Shown: one piece after another, positions 1 to 8,673 of the stretch | Layout of the letters: the number at the start of each line of letters is the position of its first letter | How positions within the stretch are numbered: position 1 is the stretch's first letter | Assembly: GCF_009192765.1 (NCBI RefSeq) | Contig: NZ_VOHQ01000002.1 | Coordinates: forward strand, 1-64,000 | Direction of reading: 5' to 3' | Length of the DNA stretch: 64,000 bases | Source: Agriterribacter humi | Lineage (GTDB): Bacteria > Bacteroidota > Bacteroidia > Chitinophagales > Chitinophagaceae | Program-made: the position numbers and the translations under genes | The notes under the pieces: generated by a model | What the model was told of the DNA's origin: nothing | Databases searched by the model: none | Seen by the model: only the letters and a program-made list of their open reading frames with translations

Positions 1-84
1 TAATTCCTTAATCGCTTTCTTTTTTAATTCCTCAGAGAAAATCCGATGCTCACGGATTTCTAATTTTGAGTTAACTTGCCGCAT
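1..84 (-). CDS. Partial transposase-like protein (N-terminus only)
   Basis: A minus-strand frame opens with ATG at 84 and runs without a stop off the left edge, giving 28 residues. The piece FSEELKKKAIKEL resembles the first helix of the helix-turn-helix in OrfA-type (IS3-like) transposases. Only this fragment is visible, so neither the family nor its intactness can be settled. It could also be another small helix-turn-helix protein. Confidence 0.4.
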   Translation of the reverse strand, partial: MRQVNSKLEIREHRIFSEELKKKAIKEL

Positions 85-120
85 AAGTGACTGTTTTTTG
101 TCAACCTATTTTAGGCATAC

Positions 121-161
121 ACACCCTGTAACCTGCACCCTGTAACTTGTAACCTGTAACC
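121..161. repeat. Intergenic word repeat (TGTAACCTG type)
   Basis: A degenerate tandem of ctgtaacct, ctgcaccctg and cttgtaacc fills the space right up to the start codon of the kinase at 162. The same words recur at 60,240-60,280. It is one of about ten intergenic gaps in the window filled by short-period word repeats. Confidence 0.7.
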
Positions 162-1508
162 ATGTTTAAAAAATACGAATGGCGGATATTGGTAAGAGTG
201 GCGTTGTTGTTTATAACATTATGCATTACCGCGTATCTTTTGATGAAAGGACCCGGCAGCTATGTATACCTGGCGCTTATTATTCCTGTAGTGATATATG
301 AACTGGTAGATTTTTACCGCTTTCATAAAAAAGCGCATGATGAGGTATCGCAGTTCGTTGAGTCGGTACATTACCGCGATTTTTCCCGGCATTTTGATGT
401 AAAGCATGCCCCGCTTGAATTACAGCCATTGCGCAGGGGGTTTAACGATATCAATACAACTTTTAAAGTAATCAGTAAAGAAAGGGAAACACAATACCAG
501 TACCTGCAAAAAATATTAGAGCTGGTAGATACGGGTATACTTTCCTACGATCACCAGTCGGGCGACACAGGATGGATGAACGAATCGCTGAAAAAAATGT
601 TAGGCATCCCTTATCTCAAAACCATTCATTCGCTTGAGAAAAGAGATCAGTTGCTGTACCATGAAATTATTTCACTGCGCCCGGGCGAAGGCAAAGTGGT
701 GCAGCTCACCAAAGACAAGAATATTATTAAAGTATTGCTTTCTGCTACTGCTTTTCAAACAGATGGTAAAATATATAAGCTCATCGCTTTTCAAAATGTG
801 GATGAGGCATTGGATGAAAATGAGGCAAAGGCCTGGCAAAAGCTCCTGAGTGTAATGACGCACGAGATCATGAATTCCGTGGCGCCTATTTCTTCCTTAG
901 CCGATACGTTGAAAAATCGCTTACAACTTGCTTCCCGGCATATTGAAGATGATGAAGGAACGGTGGAAGACCTGGAGTTAGGTATTATCACCATTAAAAG
1001 AAGGAGTGAAGGCCTGTTAAAATTTGCGGAAACTTACCGCAACCTGAATAAGATCACTACGCTCAATCTTGCCAAGATATATGTGCGCGACCTGTTTGAA
1101 ACCCTGTTCCGGTTAATGCAGCCCAGCCTGCAGCAAAAAAATATTGATATTGATGTAATATTGAAAGACCCGGAGCTGGTAATTGAAGCCGATGTAAACC
1201 TGATGGAGCAGGTAATGATAAACTTGTTGGTAAATGCCATGGAAGCGGTAAAAGACCAGGGGCAGCCACATATTGTTTTGAGTGCTTATAAAGCGGCCAA
1301 TCAAAAAGTAACGATTAAAATAGCCGATAATGGCAGCGGTATTCCGGCTGATGTATTAGACAAGATATTTATTCCTTTCTTCAGCACAAAAAAGAGCGGT
1401 AGCGGTATAGGGCTGAGCTTATGCAAGCAAATTATGATGCTGCACAAAGGCAATGTGCAGGTGCAAAGCACCGAAGGCGAAGGAACCGCTTTTTTATTGA
1501 TTTTTTAG
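162..1508 (+). CDS. Sensor histidine kinase, NtrY-like
   Basis: This is a membrane-bound two-component kinase of 448 residues. Two hydrophobic segments lie at about residues 10-50. A linker/PAS-like region follows at about 110-220, then the phosphoacceptor H-box VMTHEIMNSVAP with His234. The C-terminal ATPase shows the N-box NLLVNAMEAV, the G1 box DNGSGIP and the G2 box GSGIGLSL. The short double transmembrane module and the H-box resemble NtrY-type kinases of Bacteroidota, which often pair with an NtrC-like regulator. No such partner is visible, but it could lie beyond the left edge. The last 15 bp overlap the convergent esterase gene. Signal and target are unknown. Confidence 0.88.
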   Translation: MFKKYEWRILVRVALLFITLCITAYLLMKGPGSYVYLALIIPVVIYELVDFYRFHKKAHDEVSQFVESVHYRDFSRHFDVKHAPLELQPLRRGFNDINTTFKVISKERETQYQYLQKILELVDTGILSYDHQSGDTGWMNESLKKMLGIPYLKTIHSLEKRDQLLYHEIISLRPGEGKVVQLTKDKNIIKVLLSATAFQTDGKIYKLIAFQNVDEALDENEAKAWQKLLSVMTHEIMNSVAPISSLADTLKNRLQLASRHIEDDEGTVEDLELGIITIKRRSEGLLKFAETYRNLNKITTLNLAKIYVRDLFETLFRLMQPSLQQKNIDIDVILKDPELVIEADVNLMEQVMINLLVNAMEAVKDQGQPHIVLSAYKAANQKVTIKIADNGSGIPADVLDKIFIPFFSTKKSGSGIGLSLCKQIMMLHKGNVQVQSTEGEGTAFLLIF

Positions 1509-2426
1509 CCAGCCGTTCTTATCTAACCAGTTTTTGCATCTTTCCATCCATTCATCTTTGGTGGTAGCATTATGCATACCAAAGCCATGCCCGCCATTTT
1601 GGTAAATATGCAGTTCAGCAGGAATTTTGTTTTTGAGTAGCGCCTGGTAAAAAACAATGCTGTTGTTGGGGCTTACGCCACCATCATCGGAAGCATGCAC
1701 TAAAAACGCAGGCGGTGTTTTAGCCGTAACCTGCTTTTCATTGGAATAAAGGTTGAGTTGTTCTGCAGAAGCGTTTGGCCCCAGCAGATTTTTAAATGAT
1801 CCACTATGTGTGATGGCGATCTCCGCGCTGATAACCGGGTAAATAAGGATCATAAAATCCGGCCGTACACTGATGTTTCCGGGGTTGTCAATCAGCGAAT
1901 GTTCAAAATGCGTTCCTACGGTAGACGCCAGGTGCCCTCCGGCCGAAAAACCCATGATGCCGATTCTTGCCGGATCAATATTCCATTTTTTAGCATTGGC
2001 CCTTACCGTTAGTATAGCCTGTTGTGCATCCTGCAGGGGAGCAACGGGAGGATCGGTTTGATTTTTTTTATCGGGGATGCGGTATTTTAATACAAAGGCC
2101 GCTACGCCCATTTCGTTGAATTTTTCGGCTACTTTAAAACCCTCATGATCAATGGCCACTATGCTATAGCCTCCACCGGGACAAATAACCACGGCGGTGC
2201 CGTTGGCTTTATCTGCCGGCGGCAAATAAGCGGTAAGGGTGGGGATTTTTATTTTGCTAATGCGAAGAATACCACCATCGGATTCCGATTTTTCTTCATC
2301 GGGTCCGGATATATTACCGGGAATTTTATTTTCGGAATATAAGGCCATTTCCATGGGTTTGTTTTGAGTATAACCGGTTGGGGTAAGCGCAAATATCAAT
2401 AAAGCCAAGGCAAGAAACCGTTTCAT
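1494..2426 (-). CDS. Secreted alpha/beta-hydrolase (acetylesterase/carboxylesterase type)
   Basis: The 310-residue protein starts with a cleavable signal peptide (MKRFLALALLIFALTPTGYT) and has a complete alpha/beta-hydrolase core. Visible elements are the oxyanion motif CPGGGYSIVA, the nucleophile elbow GFSAGGH, the acid region HASDDGG and the catalytic-His region GGHGFG. This arrangement matches the esterase/lipase and acetyl-xylan-esterase-like enzymes that Bacteroidota export to deacetylate glycans, but the substrate cannot be read from the sequence. It is convergent with the histidine kinase and overlaps its end by 15 bp. A repeat-filled gap separates it from radC upstream. Confidence 0.85.
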   Translation of the reverse strand: MKRFLALALLIFALTPTGYTQNKPMEMALYSENKIPGNISGPDEEKSESDGGILRISKIKIPTLTAYLPPADKANGTAVVICPGGGYSIVAIDHEGFKVAEKFNEMGVAAFVLKYRIPDKKNQTDPPVAPLQDAQQAILTVRANAKKWNIDPARIGIMGFSAGGHLASTVGTHFEHSLIDNPGNISVRPDFMILIYPVISAEIAITHSGSFKNLLGPNASAEQLNLYSNEKQVTAKTPPAFLVHASDDGGVSPNNSIVFYQALLKNKIPAELHIYQNGGHGFGMHNATTKDEWMERCKNWLDKNGWLKNQ

Positions 2427-2454
2427 ACTAATTATTTTTTGAAAGGTAGTGTAA

Positions 2455-2581
2455 TTTGGGTTTCAGGGCGCAAGTTTCAGGGAGGTTACAAGGCATACTA
2501 TTCAACTTCTGCTTTCTCCCTTTTCACGACTGCCTGCGGGCAGACAGGTTTCTCTTCTCACTATTCACCACTGACTACTCA
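2455..2581. repeat. Intergenic word repeats with a palindromic element
   Basis: The gap between radC and the esterase carries gtttcaggg/gtttcaggg words (2,459-2,486), a GC-rich palindrome (2,530-2,547) and ctcactattcaccactgact words (2,557-2,581). The same word types recur in other gaps of the window. No gene is seen. Confidence 0.6.
2530..2547. repeat. GC-rich palindromic repeat, copy 1 (intergenic)
   Basis: Arms CTGCCTG and CAGACAG surround a CGGG centre. It is a slightly degraded copy of the palindrome found at 19,848, 39,635 and 55,295. Confidence 0.7.
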
Positions 2582-3295
2582 CTACAGCAACCCCTGATCT
2601 GCAAAGCTAAAAAAGCCCGCTTCACTCACAATAACGTGATCGGCCACCCTGATATCGAAATACCGGGCGGCTTCCTTTATTTTCCTGGTCAGCGCTTCAT
2701 CGGCCCTGCTGGGTTTAAGACTGCCGGAAGGATGGTTGTGGCAAAGCACTATGCTTACCGCGTCTTCTTCCAGCGCTCTTTTTAAAATTACTCTCGGGTC
2801 GGCCACGGTGCCTGTTATTCCCCCCCGGCTTATAATTTCTGTATGATTGATTTTATTGGCGCGGTTCAGGAACATTACCATAAAAACTTCCCGGTCCTGA
2901 TCTTTAAGCAGCGCCTGAAGGTACCGGGCAATGCTGCCACTATCGGTAATGATGGGTTTGTCTAAAATTTCATTGGCCTGCCTGCGCCTGCCCAATTCAA
3001 GTGCCGCTGCTATGGTAATGGCTTTTGCCTCGCCAATTCCATTGATCTTCATCAATTCTTTTATGGAAAGCCTGCCCAGTTCGCTCAGGTTATTGCTGCC
3101 CAATTGCAGAATTTCTTTCGCAAGTTCAACGGCGGATTTGTGGCGGGTTCCTTTTTGTAACAATATGGCTATCAGCTCCGAGTGGCTTAAGCTTTCGGGT
3201 CCCTTATTGCGGAGTTTTTCCCGCGGCCGGTCGTCTGTTGACCAGAATTTGATGGATGTTTTTTGTACAGGCAACATAATTTTTGTGTTTTTCAA
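2582..3295 (-). CDS. radC: RadC family JAB/MPN-domain protein
   Basis: The 237-residue protein has the standard RadC layout. The N-terminal DDRPREKL motif and helix-hairpin-helix region (KINGIGEAKAITIAAALELG) are followed by a JAMM metalloprotease-like domain with HNHPSGSLKPSRADE, which keeps both His, the Ser and the Asp of the motif. Although named for a supposed repair role, the biochemical function of RadC proteins is unsettled; many are linked to mobile DNA. Translation may begin at the first ATG (3,295) or at Met7 (3,277), which would bring the length closer to other members. It is divergent from a small open reading frame at 3,357. Confidence 0.93.
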   Translation of the reverse strand: MKNTKIMLPVQKTSIKFWSTDDRPREKLRNKGPESLSHSELIAILLQKGTRHKSAVELAKEILQLGSNNLSELGRLSIKELMKINGIGEAKAITIAAALELGRRRQANEILDKPIITDSGSIARYLQALLKDQDREVFMVMFLNRANKINHTEIISRGGITGTVADPRVILKRALEEDAVSIVLCHNHPSGSLKPSRADEALTRKIKEAARYFDIRVADHVIVSEAGFFSFADQGLL

Positions 3296-3356
3296 TCGTT
3301 ATTCCATCCTGTAATATATCCAAATTCCTTTTAAAAATCTTTAAAATCTGCCTCTT

Positions 3357-3569
3357 ATGAAACTGTCAAACCGCCAGCTTGTTATTGGCTCCCTGCAACC
3401 GCTTTTATTTTGTATTGGCATGTACTGCGTTATTCTTATTTTCTCGGTATTTGCATGCTCTTCATTATATCATGCTTTTAAAAGCAATAAAAAAACGGTT
3501 AATACGGAAGCCAGGGCTGCTCATGTTGTTTCTGCCAGTCAGCAGGTTGCAGCATCATTAAACAGATAG
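3357..3569 (+). CDS. Small predicted membrane protein, unknown
   Basis: A 70-residue frame lies between the divergent radC and prs. Residues 10-38 form one strong hydrophobic helix (LLFCIGMYCVILIFSVFACS), followed by a polar tail rich in Lys, Ala and Ser. No family is recognised. The single transmembrane pattern and the ATG about 60 bp from the radC start argue for a real gene. The short length and lack of known relatives keep this tentative. Confidence 0.4.
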   Translation: MKLSNRQLVIGSLQPLLFCIGMYCVILIFSVFACSSLYHAFKSNKKTVNTEARAAHVVSASQQVAASLNR

Positions 3570-3702
3570 TATACCGCCGCAAGGTTTTAAGATATAATGC
3601 ATTTTCCTGATTTTTGATAAAATAAACAGGGAAGTGCTTTTTTTTAAAGTACTGTTCAATAGTTAGCACCTTCTTTTTATCTTCGCCGCATATCTACTTA
3701 TT

Positions 3703-4653
3703 ATGCAACCGAAGGCGAAATTATTTTCAGGCACAGGTTCCCGCTATCTTGCAGAAAAAATTGCACAACAGTATGGACAGCCCTTAGGAAAAATAAGTAT
3801 CCAGCGTTTTAGCGATGGAGAAATTCAACCTACTTTTTTGGAAAGCATAAGAGGTGATTATGTGTTTCTTATCCAGAGCACTTTTTCTCCTTCGGATAAT
3901 ATAATGGAGCTGTTGCTGATGATTGATGCGGCCCGAAGGGCTTCTGCCTATAAGATCATCGCTGTTTTACCCTATTATGGTTATGCCCGGCAAGACAGGA
4001 AGGACAAGCCCCGCGTAGCCATTGGCAGTAAGCTGGTGGCCAACCTGTTAACCGCTGCCGGAGCCGACAGGGTGATTACTATGGATTTGCATGCGCCCCA
4101 GATTCAGGGCTATTTTGATATACCTGTAGATCATTTGGATAGCTCCGCTATTTTCATTCCTTATATTGAAAAACTTAATCTCGAAAACCTTACCTTTGCC
4201 GCCCCCGATGTGGGAAGCGCCAACAGGATAAGGGAAATAGCCAGTTATTTCAGCGCCGAAATGGTAATTTGCGACAAGCACCGTAAGCGGGCCAACGAAA
4301 TATCGAGCATGGTGGTAATAGGGGATGTAACAAACAGGAATGTAGTTCTTATTGATGATATATGCGATACGGGCGGTACTCTTGCCAAAGCTGCGGGCCT
4401 GCTTATTGACAAAGGAGCCACCAGTGTCCGGGCTTTATGTACACACCCGGTATTGAGTGGTAATGCTTATGTTAATATTGATAATAGTGTGTTGAAGGAA
4501 CTGGTGGTTTGCGATACCCTGCCTTTACGTGAACATGCAGAGAAAATAAAGATATTAAGCGTTGCAGACCTGTTTGCGAAAGCTATTCGTAATGCATATG
4601 AAAACCAAAGTATTACCAGTCTTTTTATCCATAGTCAGTTAAGAAATAAATAG
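3703..4653 (+). CDS. prs: Ribose-phosphate pyrophosphokinase
   Basis: The enzyme makes 5-phosphoribosyl-1-pyrophosphate from ribose 5-phosphate and ATP, feeding purine, pyrimidine, His, Trp and NAD synthesis in the cytoplasm. At 316 residues it has normal length. Visible motifs are SRYLAEKIA at the N-terminus, the ATP-binding YYGYARQDRK, the metal-binding MDLHAPQIQGYF and the PRPP loop VVLIDDICDTGGTL around residues 214-227. It lies 23 bp upstream of rplY in the same direction, a prs-rplY-pth order that is common in bacteria, so co-transcription with rplY is likely. Confidence 0.97.
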   Translation: MQPKAKLFSGTGSRYLAEKIAQQYGQPLGKISIQRFSDGEIQPTFLESIRGDYVFLIQSTFSPSDNIMELLLMIDAARRASAYKIIAVLPYYGYARQDRKDKPRVAIGSKLVANLLTAAGADRVITMDLHAPQIQGYFDIPVDHLDSSAIFIPYIEKLNLENLTFAAPDVGSANRIREIASYFSAEMVICDKHRKRANEISSMVVIGDVTNRNVVLIDDICDTGGTLAKAAGLLIDKGATSVRALCTHPVLSGNAYVNIDNSVLKELVVCDTLPLREHAEKIKILSVADLFAKAIRNAYENQSITSLFIHSQLRNK

Positions 4654-4676
4654 CAAATTTTAAACACAAATAAAAA

Positions 4677-5324
4677 ATGAAAACAGTTACAATCGAAGGC
4701 CAACTGAGGACCGGAACCGGAAAAAAAGCCACCCGGCAACTCCGCTCTCAGGGTTTGGTACCTGGTGTAATTTACGGTGGCGACAAGGAGGTTAATTTTC
4801 AGGCTCCTGTATTGGCTTTTAAGTCGTTAGTGTACACATCAGAATTCCAGTTGGCAAACATCAATGTTGATGGTCAGTCGTACAGGTGTATTTTAAAGGA
4901 TATACAATTAGATACAGTGAGCGACAAACTGAATCATGCTGATTTTTTGCAATTAGGCGAAGCCAAAAAGGTTATTGCTAACATTCCCCTAAAGTTCACA
5001 GGCGTAGCCGCAGGTGTAAAAGCCGGGGGAAAGCTGGTAACCAAAATGAAAACATTAAAGATTAAAACTCTGCCTCAGTATCTGAAAGAGAATATTGAAG
5101 TGGATTTAACCAATCTGGAGATTAACGAAAACGTACGGGTAGAAGATGTGAAAGAAGAACATTACGAGATTTTGAATTCTCCCCGCATTCCCATTGCCTC
5201 TGTGGTAATGACGCGCCAGTTAAAGCAGGAAGAATCTGCAGCACCTGCAGCCGGAACCGCTGCCAAAGCACCTGCTGCAAAAGCGCCTGCTGCCAAGGCA
5301 CCTGCAGCGGCTGCAAAAAAATAA
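4677..5324 (+). CDS. rplY: 50S ribosomal protein L25 (long Ctc/TL5 type)
   Basis: The 215-residue protein is the long, two-domain form of L25, which binds 5S rRNA in the large subunit. The N-terminal L25 domain includes GTGKKATRQLRSQGLVPGVIYGG-like sequence, and a C-terminal TL5 beta domain follows to about residue 180. The last 30 residues are a low-complexity Ala/Pro/Lys tail with repeated AKAPA units, a tail type that is common in Bacteroidota L25 and probably touches RNA. It is followed directly by a strong terminator. Confidence 0.95.
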   Translation: MKTVTIEGQLRTGTGKKATRQLRSQGLVPGVIYGGDKEVNFQAPVLAFKSLVYTSEFQLANINVDGQSYRCILKDIQLDTVSDKLNHADFLQLGEAKKVIANIPLKFTGVAAGVKAGGKLVTKMKTLKIKTLPQYLKENIEVDLTNLEINENVRVEDVKEEHYEILNSPRIPIASVVMTRQLKQEESAAPAAGTAAKAPAAKAPAAKAPAAAAKK

Positions 5325-5346
5325 AAAGGATCATTTTCTTTTATAT

Positions 5347-5376
5347 ACCCAATCCTTTTATGGATTGGGTTTTTTT
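5347..5376 (+). terminator. Rho-independent terminator after rplY
   Basis: A perfect 9 bp stem, ACCCAATCC (5,347-5,355) with GGATTGGGT (5,362-5,370), encloses the loop TTTTAT and is followed by a T run. It should end the prs-rplY transcript just before pth. Confidence 0.9.
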
Positions 5377-5393
5377 ACACCTGTTAGTTTCTT

Positions 5394-5972
5394 ATGTCTA
5401 AATTTTTAATAATAGGCTTAGGTAACCCCGGACCGGAGTACAGGCATACCCGCCACAATATTGGTTTCGATGTAGTAGATGCATTTGTACAAAAACATGC
5501 TGGTATGTTCAGACCGGACCGCCTAGCAGAAGTGGCAGAAATAAAGTGGAAGGGAAAAATATTTATTTGTATAAAGCCCACTACATATATGAATTTGAGT
5601 GGCAAAGCCGTTAGGTACTGGGTGGATAAAGAAAAGATTGCTTTGGACCAAACCCTTACTGTTGTAGATGAGCTAGCGCTTCCCTTAAATAAGTTGCGGC
5701 TAAGAACGGGGGGCAGTCATGCCGGGCATAACGGACTTTTTGATATCCAAACCATCCTGGGCACGGATAAATATCCCAAATTAAGATTCGGAATCGGTAA
5801 TAACTTCCCGAAAGGAATGCAGGTTGAATATGTACTGGGCAAATGGTTCCCTGAAGAACAGGCTATAGTAAAAGAAAAAATAGAAAAATGTATAGAAGTA
5901 ATTGAGAATGTTTCAGTTATAGGATTTGAACGCACAATGAACCTGGTGAATAGTATAGAGTTTGGAAAATAA
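5394..5972 (+). CDS. pth: Peptidyl-tRNA hydrolase
   Basis: The enzyme releases peptides from peptidyl-tRNA that has dropped off the ribosome. The 192 residues carry the family signature GLGNPGPEYRHTRHNIGFD, with Asn11 and the catalytic His21, then KPTTYMNLSGKAV and the GGSHAGHNGL segment. Length and motifs are normal. It follows rplY after a terminator, so it needs its own promoter or read-through. Confidence 0.96.
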   Translation: MSKFLIIGLGNPGPEYRHTRHNIGFDVVDAFVQKHAGMFRPDRLAEVAEIKWKGKIFICIKPTTYMNLSGKAVRYWVDKEKIALDQTLTVVDELALPLNKLRLRTGGSHAGHNGLFDIQTILGTDKYPKLRFGIGNNFPKGMQVEYVLGKWFPEEQAIVKEKIEKCIEVIENVSVIGFERTMNLVNSIEFGK

Positions 5973-6171
5973 AGGCGGATTGCTGTAGTAACATTAGCTA
6001 AAAAAAGATGCCAAGTGTATAAGTTTCAATTTGTTTGCCTTAAATTAGCATCTTGCTATTTTCAATTTGTGCAGGATCCATCTTCCTTGAACTACCCTCT
6101 TAATCTACTTAAAAACATATGTTCATATCGTTTAATTTGTATTTGTAAACCTTATTGAACTCTATTGAATT

Positions 6172-6783
6172 ATGAAGATATTCTGTATCGGCCGTAACTA
6201 TGTTGAACATGCCAATGAAATGGGCAATGAAATACCATCAGAGCCTGTTATATTTATGAAACCCAAAAGCGCCTTGTTGCAGGCAAATACTCCATTTTAT
6301 TATCCTGAGTTTACCAACGAATTACATGCGGAGGCTGAATTGGTCTTACGGATATGTAAGAATGGAAAGTATATCCAGGAAAAGCATGCCGGTAAATATT
6401 ACAATGCCGTATCTGTTGGAATTGATTTTACTGCCAGGGATGTACAGGATGAACTGAAAGCCAAAGGATTACCCTGGGAAAAGGCCAAAGCCTGGGATAA
6501 TTCTACCGTTATCGGCAAATGGATTGATATAACTCCGGCAATAAAGAAAGATGATATCAATTTTTGCCTTTACAAGAATAAGGAATTGGTGCAACAGGGT
6601 AATTCCGGACAAATGATCTTCGGCTTCGACACCATTGTAGCCAATATTTCCAATTATTTTTCACTTAATATTGGTGATGTTATTTTTACAGGCACCCCTG
6701 CCGGTGTTGGAGAATGTGTGGTAGGTGATGAACTGGAAGGGTTTGTAGAAGACGAAAGCTTGTTTGAGCTTTCTATTAAATAG
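6172..6783 (+). CDS. Fumarylacetoacetate hydrolase (FAH) family protein
   Basis: The 203-residue protein is a compact single-domain FAH-fold enzyme. It has FCIGRNYVEHANEMGNE at the N-terminus, the metal-binding acidic residues in ELHAEAELVLRI, VGIDFTARDVQ with its Asp, and the GDVIFTGTPAGVG motif near the C-terminus. Relatives act as acylpyruvate hydrolases, oxaloacetate decarboxylases or 2-keto-acid isomerases with Mg2+ in the cytoplasm, and the exact substrate cannot be told. The gene stands alone, with a 200 bp upstream gap and two hairpins downstream. Confidence 0.9.
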   Translation: MKIFCIGRNYVEHANEMGNEIPSEPVIFMKPKSALLQANTPFYYPEFTNELHAEAELVLRICKNGKYIQEKHAGKYYNAVSVGIDFTARDVQDELKAKGLPWEKAKAWDNSTVIGKWIDITPAIKKDDINFCLYKNKELVQQGNSGQMIFGFDTIVANISNYFSLNIGDVIFTGTPAGVGECVVGDELEGFVEDESLFELSIK

Positions 6784-6819
6784 CCTGGTAAAACTATAAA
6801 ACTATATTTTATAAAATTT

Positions 6820-6846
6820 GCCCCCCAGCGGGGCTTTTCTTTTTTA
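6820..6846 (+). terminator. Rho-independent terminator after the FAH gene
   Basis: Stem GCCCC (6,820-6,824) pairs with GGGGC (6,830-6,834), followed by a T-rich tract to 6,846. Confidence 0.8.
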
Positions 6847-6850
6847 TCAT

Positions 6851-6887
6851 TAAAAGCCGCTAAAACTTTTGTTTTAAGCGGCTTTTA
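6851..6887. terminator. Strong hairpin, probable second terminator
   Basis: AAAAGCCGCT...AAAAC pairs with GTTTTAAGCGGCTTTT around a TTTT loop. The A-run before and T-run after make it usable in both directions. No gene is seen in the rest of the gap up to the sigma factor at 7,198, which is AT-rich and presumably holds its promoter. Confidence 0.75.
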
Positions 6888-7197
6888 ATCATCTCCGAAG
6901 CTAATGATTAGTGCACCCGATTCACTAAATTAGTACGGAATGTGTACATGAGAACCCCTGTTGAAAACCCCTGATTAATTTTATATCTTATCATTAAAAA
7001 TTACTGTAAGGCATACCTGCTTTAAAAGAACAAGGTAAACGGGCAGGCTAAATCATTAAGTATTAAAGAAAAAAAACAACCCGTTTAACCATTTTGGTAT
7101 TTTGTTTCATAATTTCATCCGCATATATATCCGCCCTTTAAAAATTTGTTACCCCCGCTGAGAAGGTTTTTTTTATGTTTTAATCATTACAACTCAG

Positions 7198-7773
7198 ATG
7201 CAACATCCTGACCAGAAGTATATCAATGCTTTATTAGAAAATGATGCGATAGTACTGGAAGAACTTTACCAGAGATTTTCTGAAAAGATTAAATGGATGA
7301 TCATTCGCAACAATGGCACGGAAACCGATGCTGCTGATATTTTTCAGGATGCCCTGCTTTCTATATATAATAAAGCAAAAACCGGAGATTTTACACTTAC
7401 ATGTCCCCTGGAGGCTTTTTTATACCTTATTTGTAAAAACAAATGGCTCAATACATTAAATAAAAAGAAAACGCAAAAGGTAACAATTACCGATACGGAA
7501 GGATTTAATTATATAGGTGAAGATAACTTTAAGCTTGCGGAAGATTGCGTATTGCAGCAGGAGCGTAACAATTTACTTACAGAAAAGCTTGCCGAAATGG
7601 GCGATAGTTGTAAGAAAATACTCCGGTTGAGCTGGAGCGGCATAGCAATGGATGAAGTGGCGAAGCAACTGAATGTTACCTACGCCTATGCACGAAAAAA
7701 AAAATCGGAATGTATGGCAAGGCTGATTACCCTGGTAAAACAGTCTCCCAAATTTAATTCATTGAAATGGTAA
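7198..7773 (+). CDS. ECF-type RNA polymerase sigma factor
   Basis: The 191-residue protein has only the sigma-2 and sigma-4 regions of an extracytoplasmic-function sigma factor. Region 2 includes ETDAADIFQDALLSIYNKA and ICKNKWLNTLNKKK. Region 4 includes the helix-turn-helix MDEVAKQLNVTYAYARKKK. It is separated by 3 bp from a membrane protein that looks like its anti-sigma factor. It heads a same-strand run with a subtilase and two TPR-CHAT proteins, so it is the obvious candidate regulator of that cassette. A shared promoter motif was not found by eye. Confidence 0.92.
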   Translation: MQHPDQKYINALLENDAIVLEELYQRFSEKIKWMIIRNNGTETDAADIFQDALLSIYNKAKTGDFTLTCPLEAFLYLICKNKWLNTLNKKKTQKVTITDTEGFNYIGEDNFKLAEDCVLQQERNNLLTEKLAEMGDSCKKILRLSWSGIAMDEVAKQLNVTYAYARKKKSECMARLITLVKQSPKFNSLKW

Positions 7774-7776
7774 CGT

Positions 7777-8541
7777 ATGAAGGATAATAATGTTGAACAA
7801 TTTGAAAGCTACATTTCCGGGGACATGCCTCCCGAAGAAAAGTTGCTTTTTGAAGCCAGCCTGGAAGAGGATAAAGAATTGTATGACTTATTCCATGTGT
7901 ACAAAACAATTGATGCCGAAATGTATAACACCGGAAAATACAGCACTGAGGAAGCGGCTCTAAGAACCACCCTGCAAAAGCTTAATGCGGCTTATTTCAA
8001 AGCCGAAGCGCCTGTAATACAGATGAAGAGTACTAAAAAAATCTTCAGAATGGCTGTGGCTGCTGCCGCAGGAGTGATTTTAATTTTGGTAGCTTATTTT
8101 TCTTTTTTTCAAAATAATACTGATCCCCGGCAATTGGCCAACCGTTACGTGAAGGAAGATCTGTTGCATTTGAGCATCACTATGGATGGCGCAAAAGACA
8201 GCCTGCAGCAGGGTATTGCAGCGTATAACGATAAAGCATACGCCACATCCATACAATTATTCGAAGCCGTATATAAAGCGCATCCTGATAATAGCGATGC
8301 ATTAAAATATGCAGGGATAGCCTACCTTGTTACAAAGGAATACAACAAAGCATTGCGATGCTTTAACGAACTGGCAGCCAAAAAGGAATTATTCAGCAAC
8401 CCGGGCATGTTTCTGAAAGCAGTAACTTTATTGCAAAGAAATCAACCGGGCGACAGAGAGCAGGCTGAGCAATTGTTGCAGCAGGTAATTAATAAAAATG
8501 CCGATGGCAGCAGGGAAGCGGAGCGCTGGTTAAAGAAATAA
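7777..8541 (+). CDS. Membrane anti-sigma-like protein with periplasmic TPRs
   Basis: The 254-residue protein has a cytoplasmic N-terminal part (EQFESYISGDMPPEEKLLFEA) like the short anti-sigma/zinc-finger-less domains of Bacteroidota. One transmembrane helix follows at about residues 90-112 (MAVAAAAGVILILVAYFSFF). The C-terminal part, predicted periplasmic, holds at least two TPR-like repeats (YNDKAYATSIQLFEAVY and AYLVTKEYNKALRCFNELA). Gene order and topology suggest it holds the sigma factor inactive until a periplasmic event is sensed. That role is inferred; the sequence shows only topology and repeats. Confidence 0.8.
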   Translation: MKDNNVEQFESYISGDMPPEEKLLFEASLEEDKELYDLFHVYKTIDAEMYNTGKYSTEEAALRTTLQKLNAAYFKAEAPVIQMKSTKKIFRMAVAAAAGVILILVAYFSFFQNNTDPRQLANRYVKEDLLHLSITMDGAKDSLQQGIAAYNDKAYATSIQLFEAVYKAHPDNSDALKYAGIAYLVTKEYNKALRCFNELAAKKELFSNPGMFLKAVTLLQRNQPGDREQAEQLLQQVINKNADGSREAERWLKK

Positions 8542-8673
8542 TATTGATCTTTCATTATAATCCTTCCCTATAATACACATCCGCAAGCATTTTTGCCTGA
8601 ATAGCAGCATTTGCCGTTTAAGCATAAACCAATAATATTAGTTTATACTTTTTCATCCTAAATTTCATATTGT

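Noticed and set aside
2456-2785. Plus-strand frame of 109 codons over the radC end and repeat gap
   Set aside because: Its first part is intergenic word repeat and the rest is antisense to radC.
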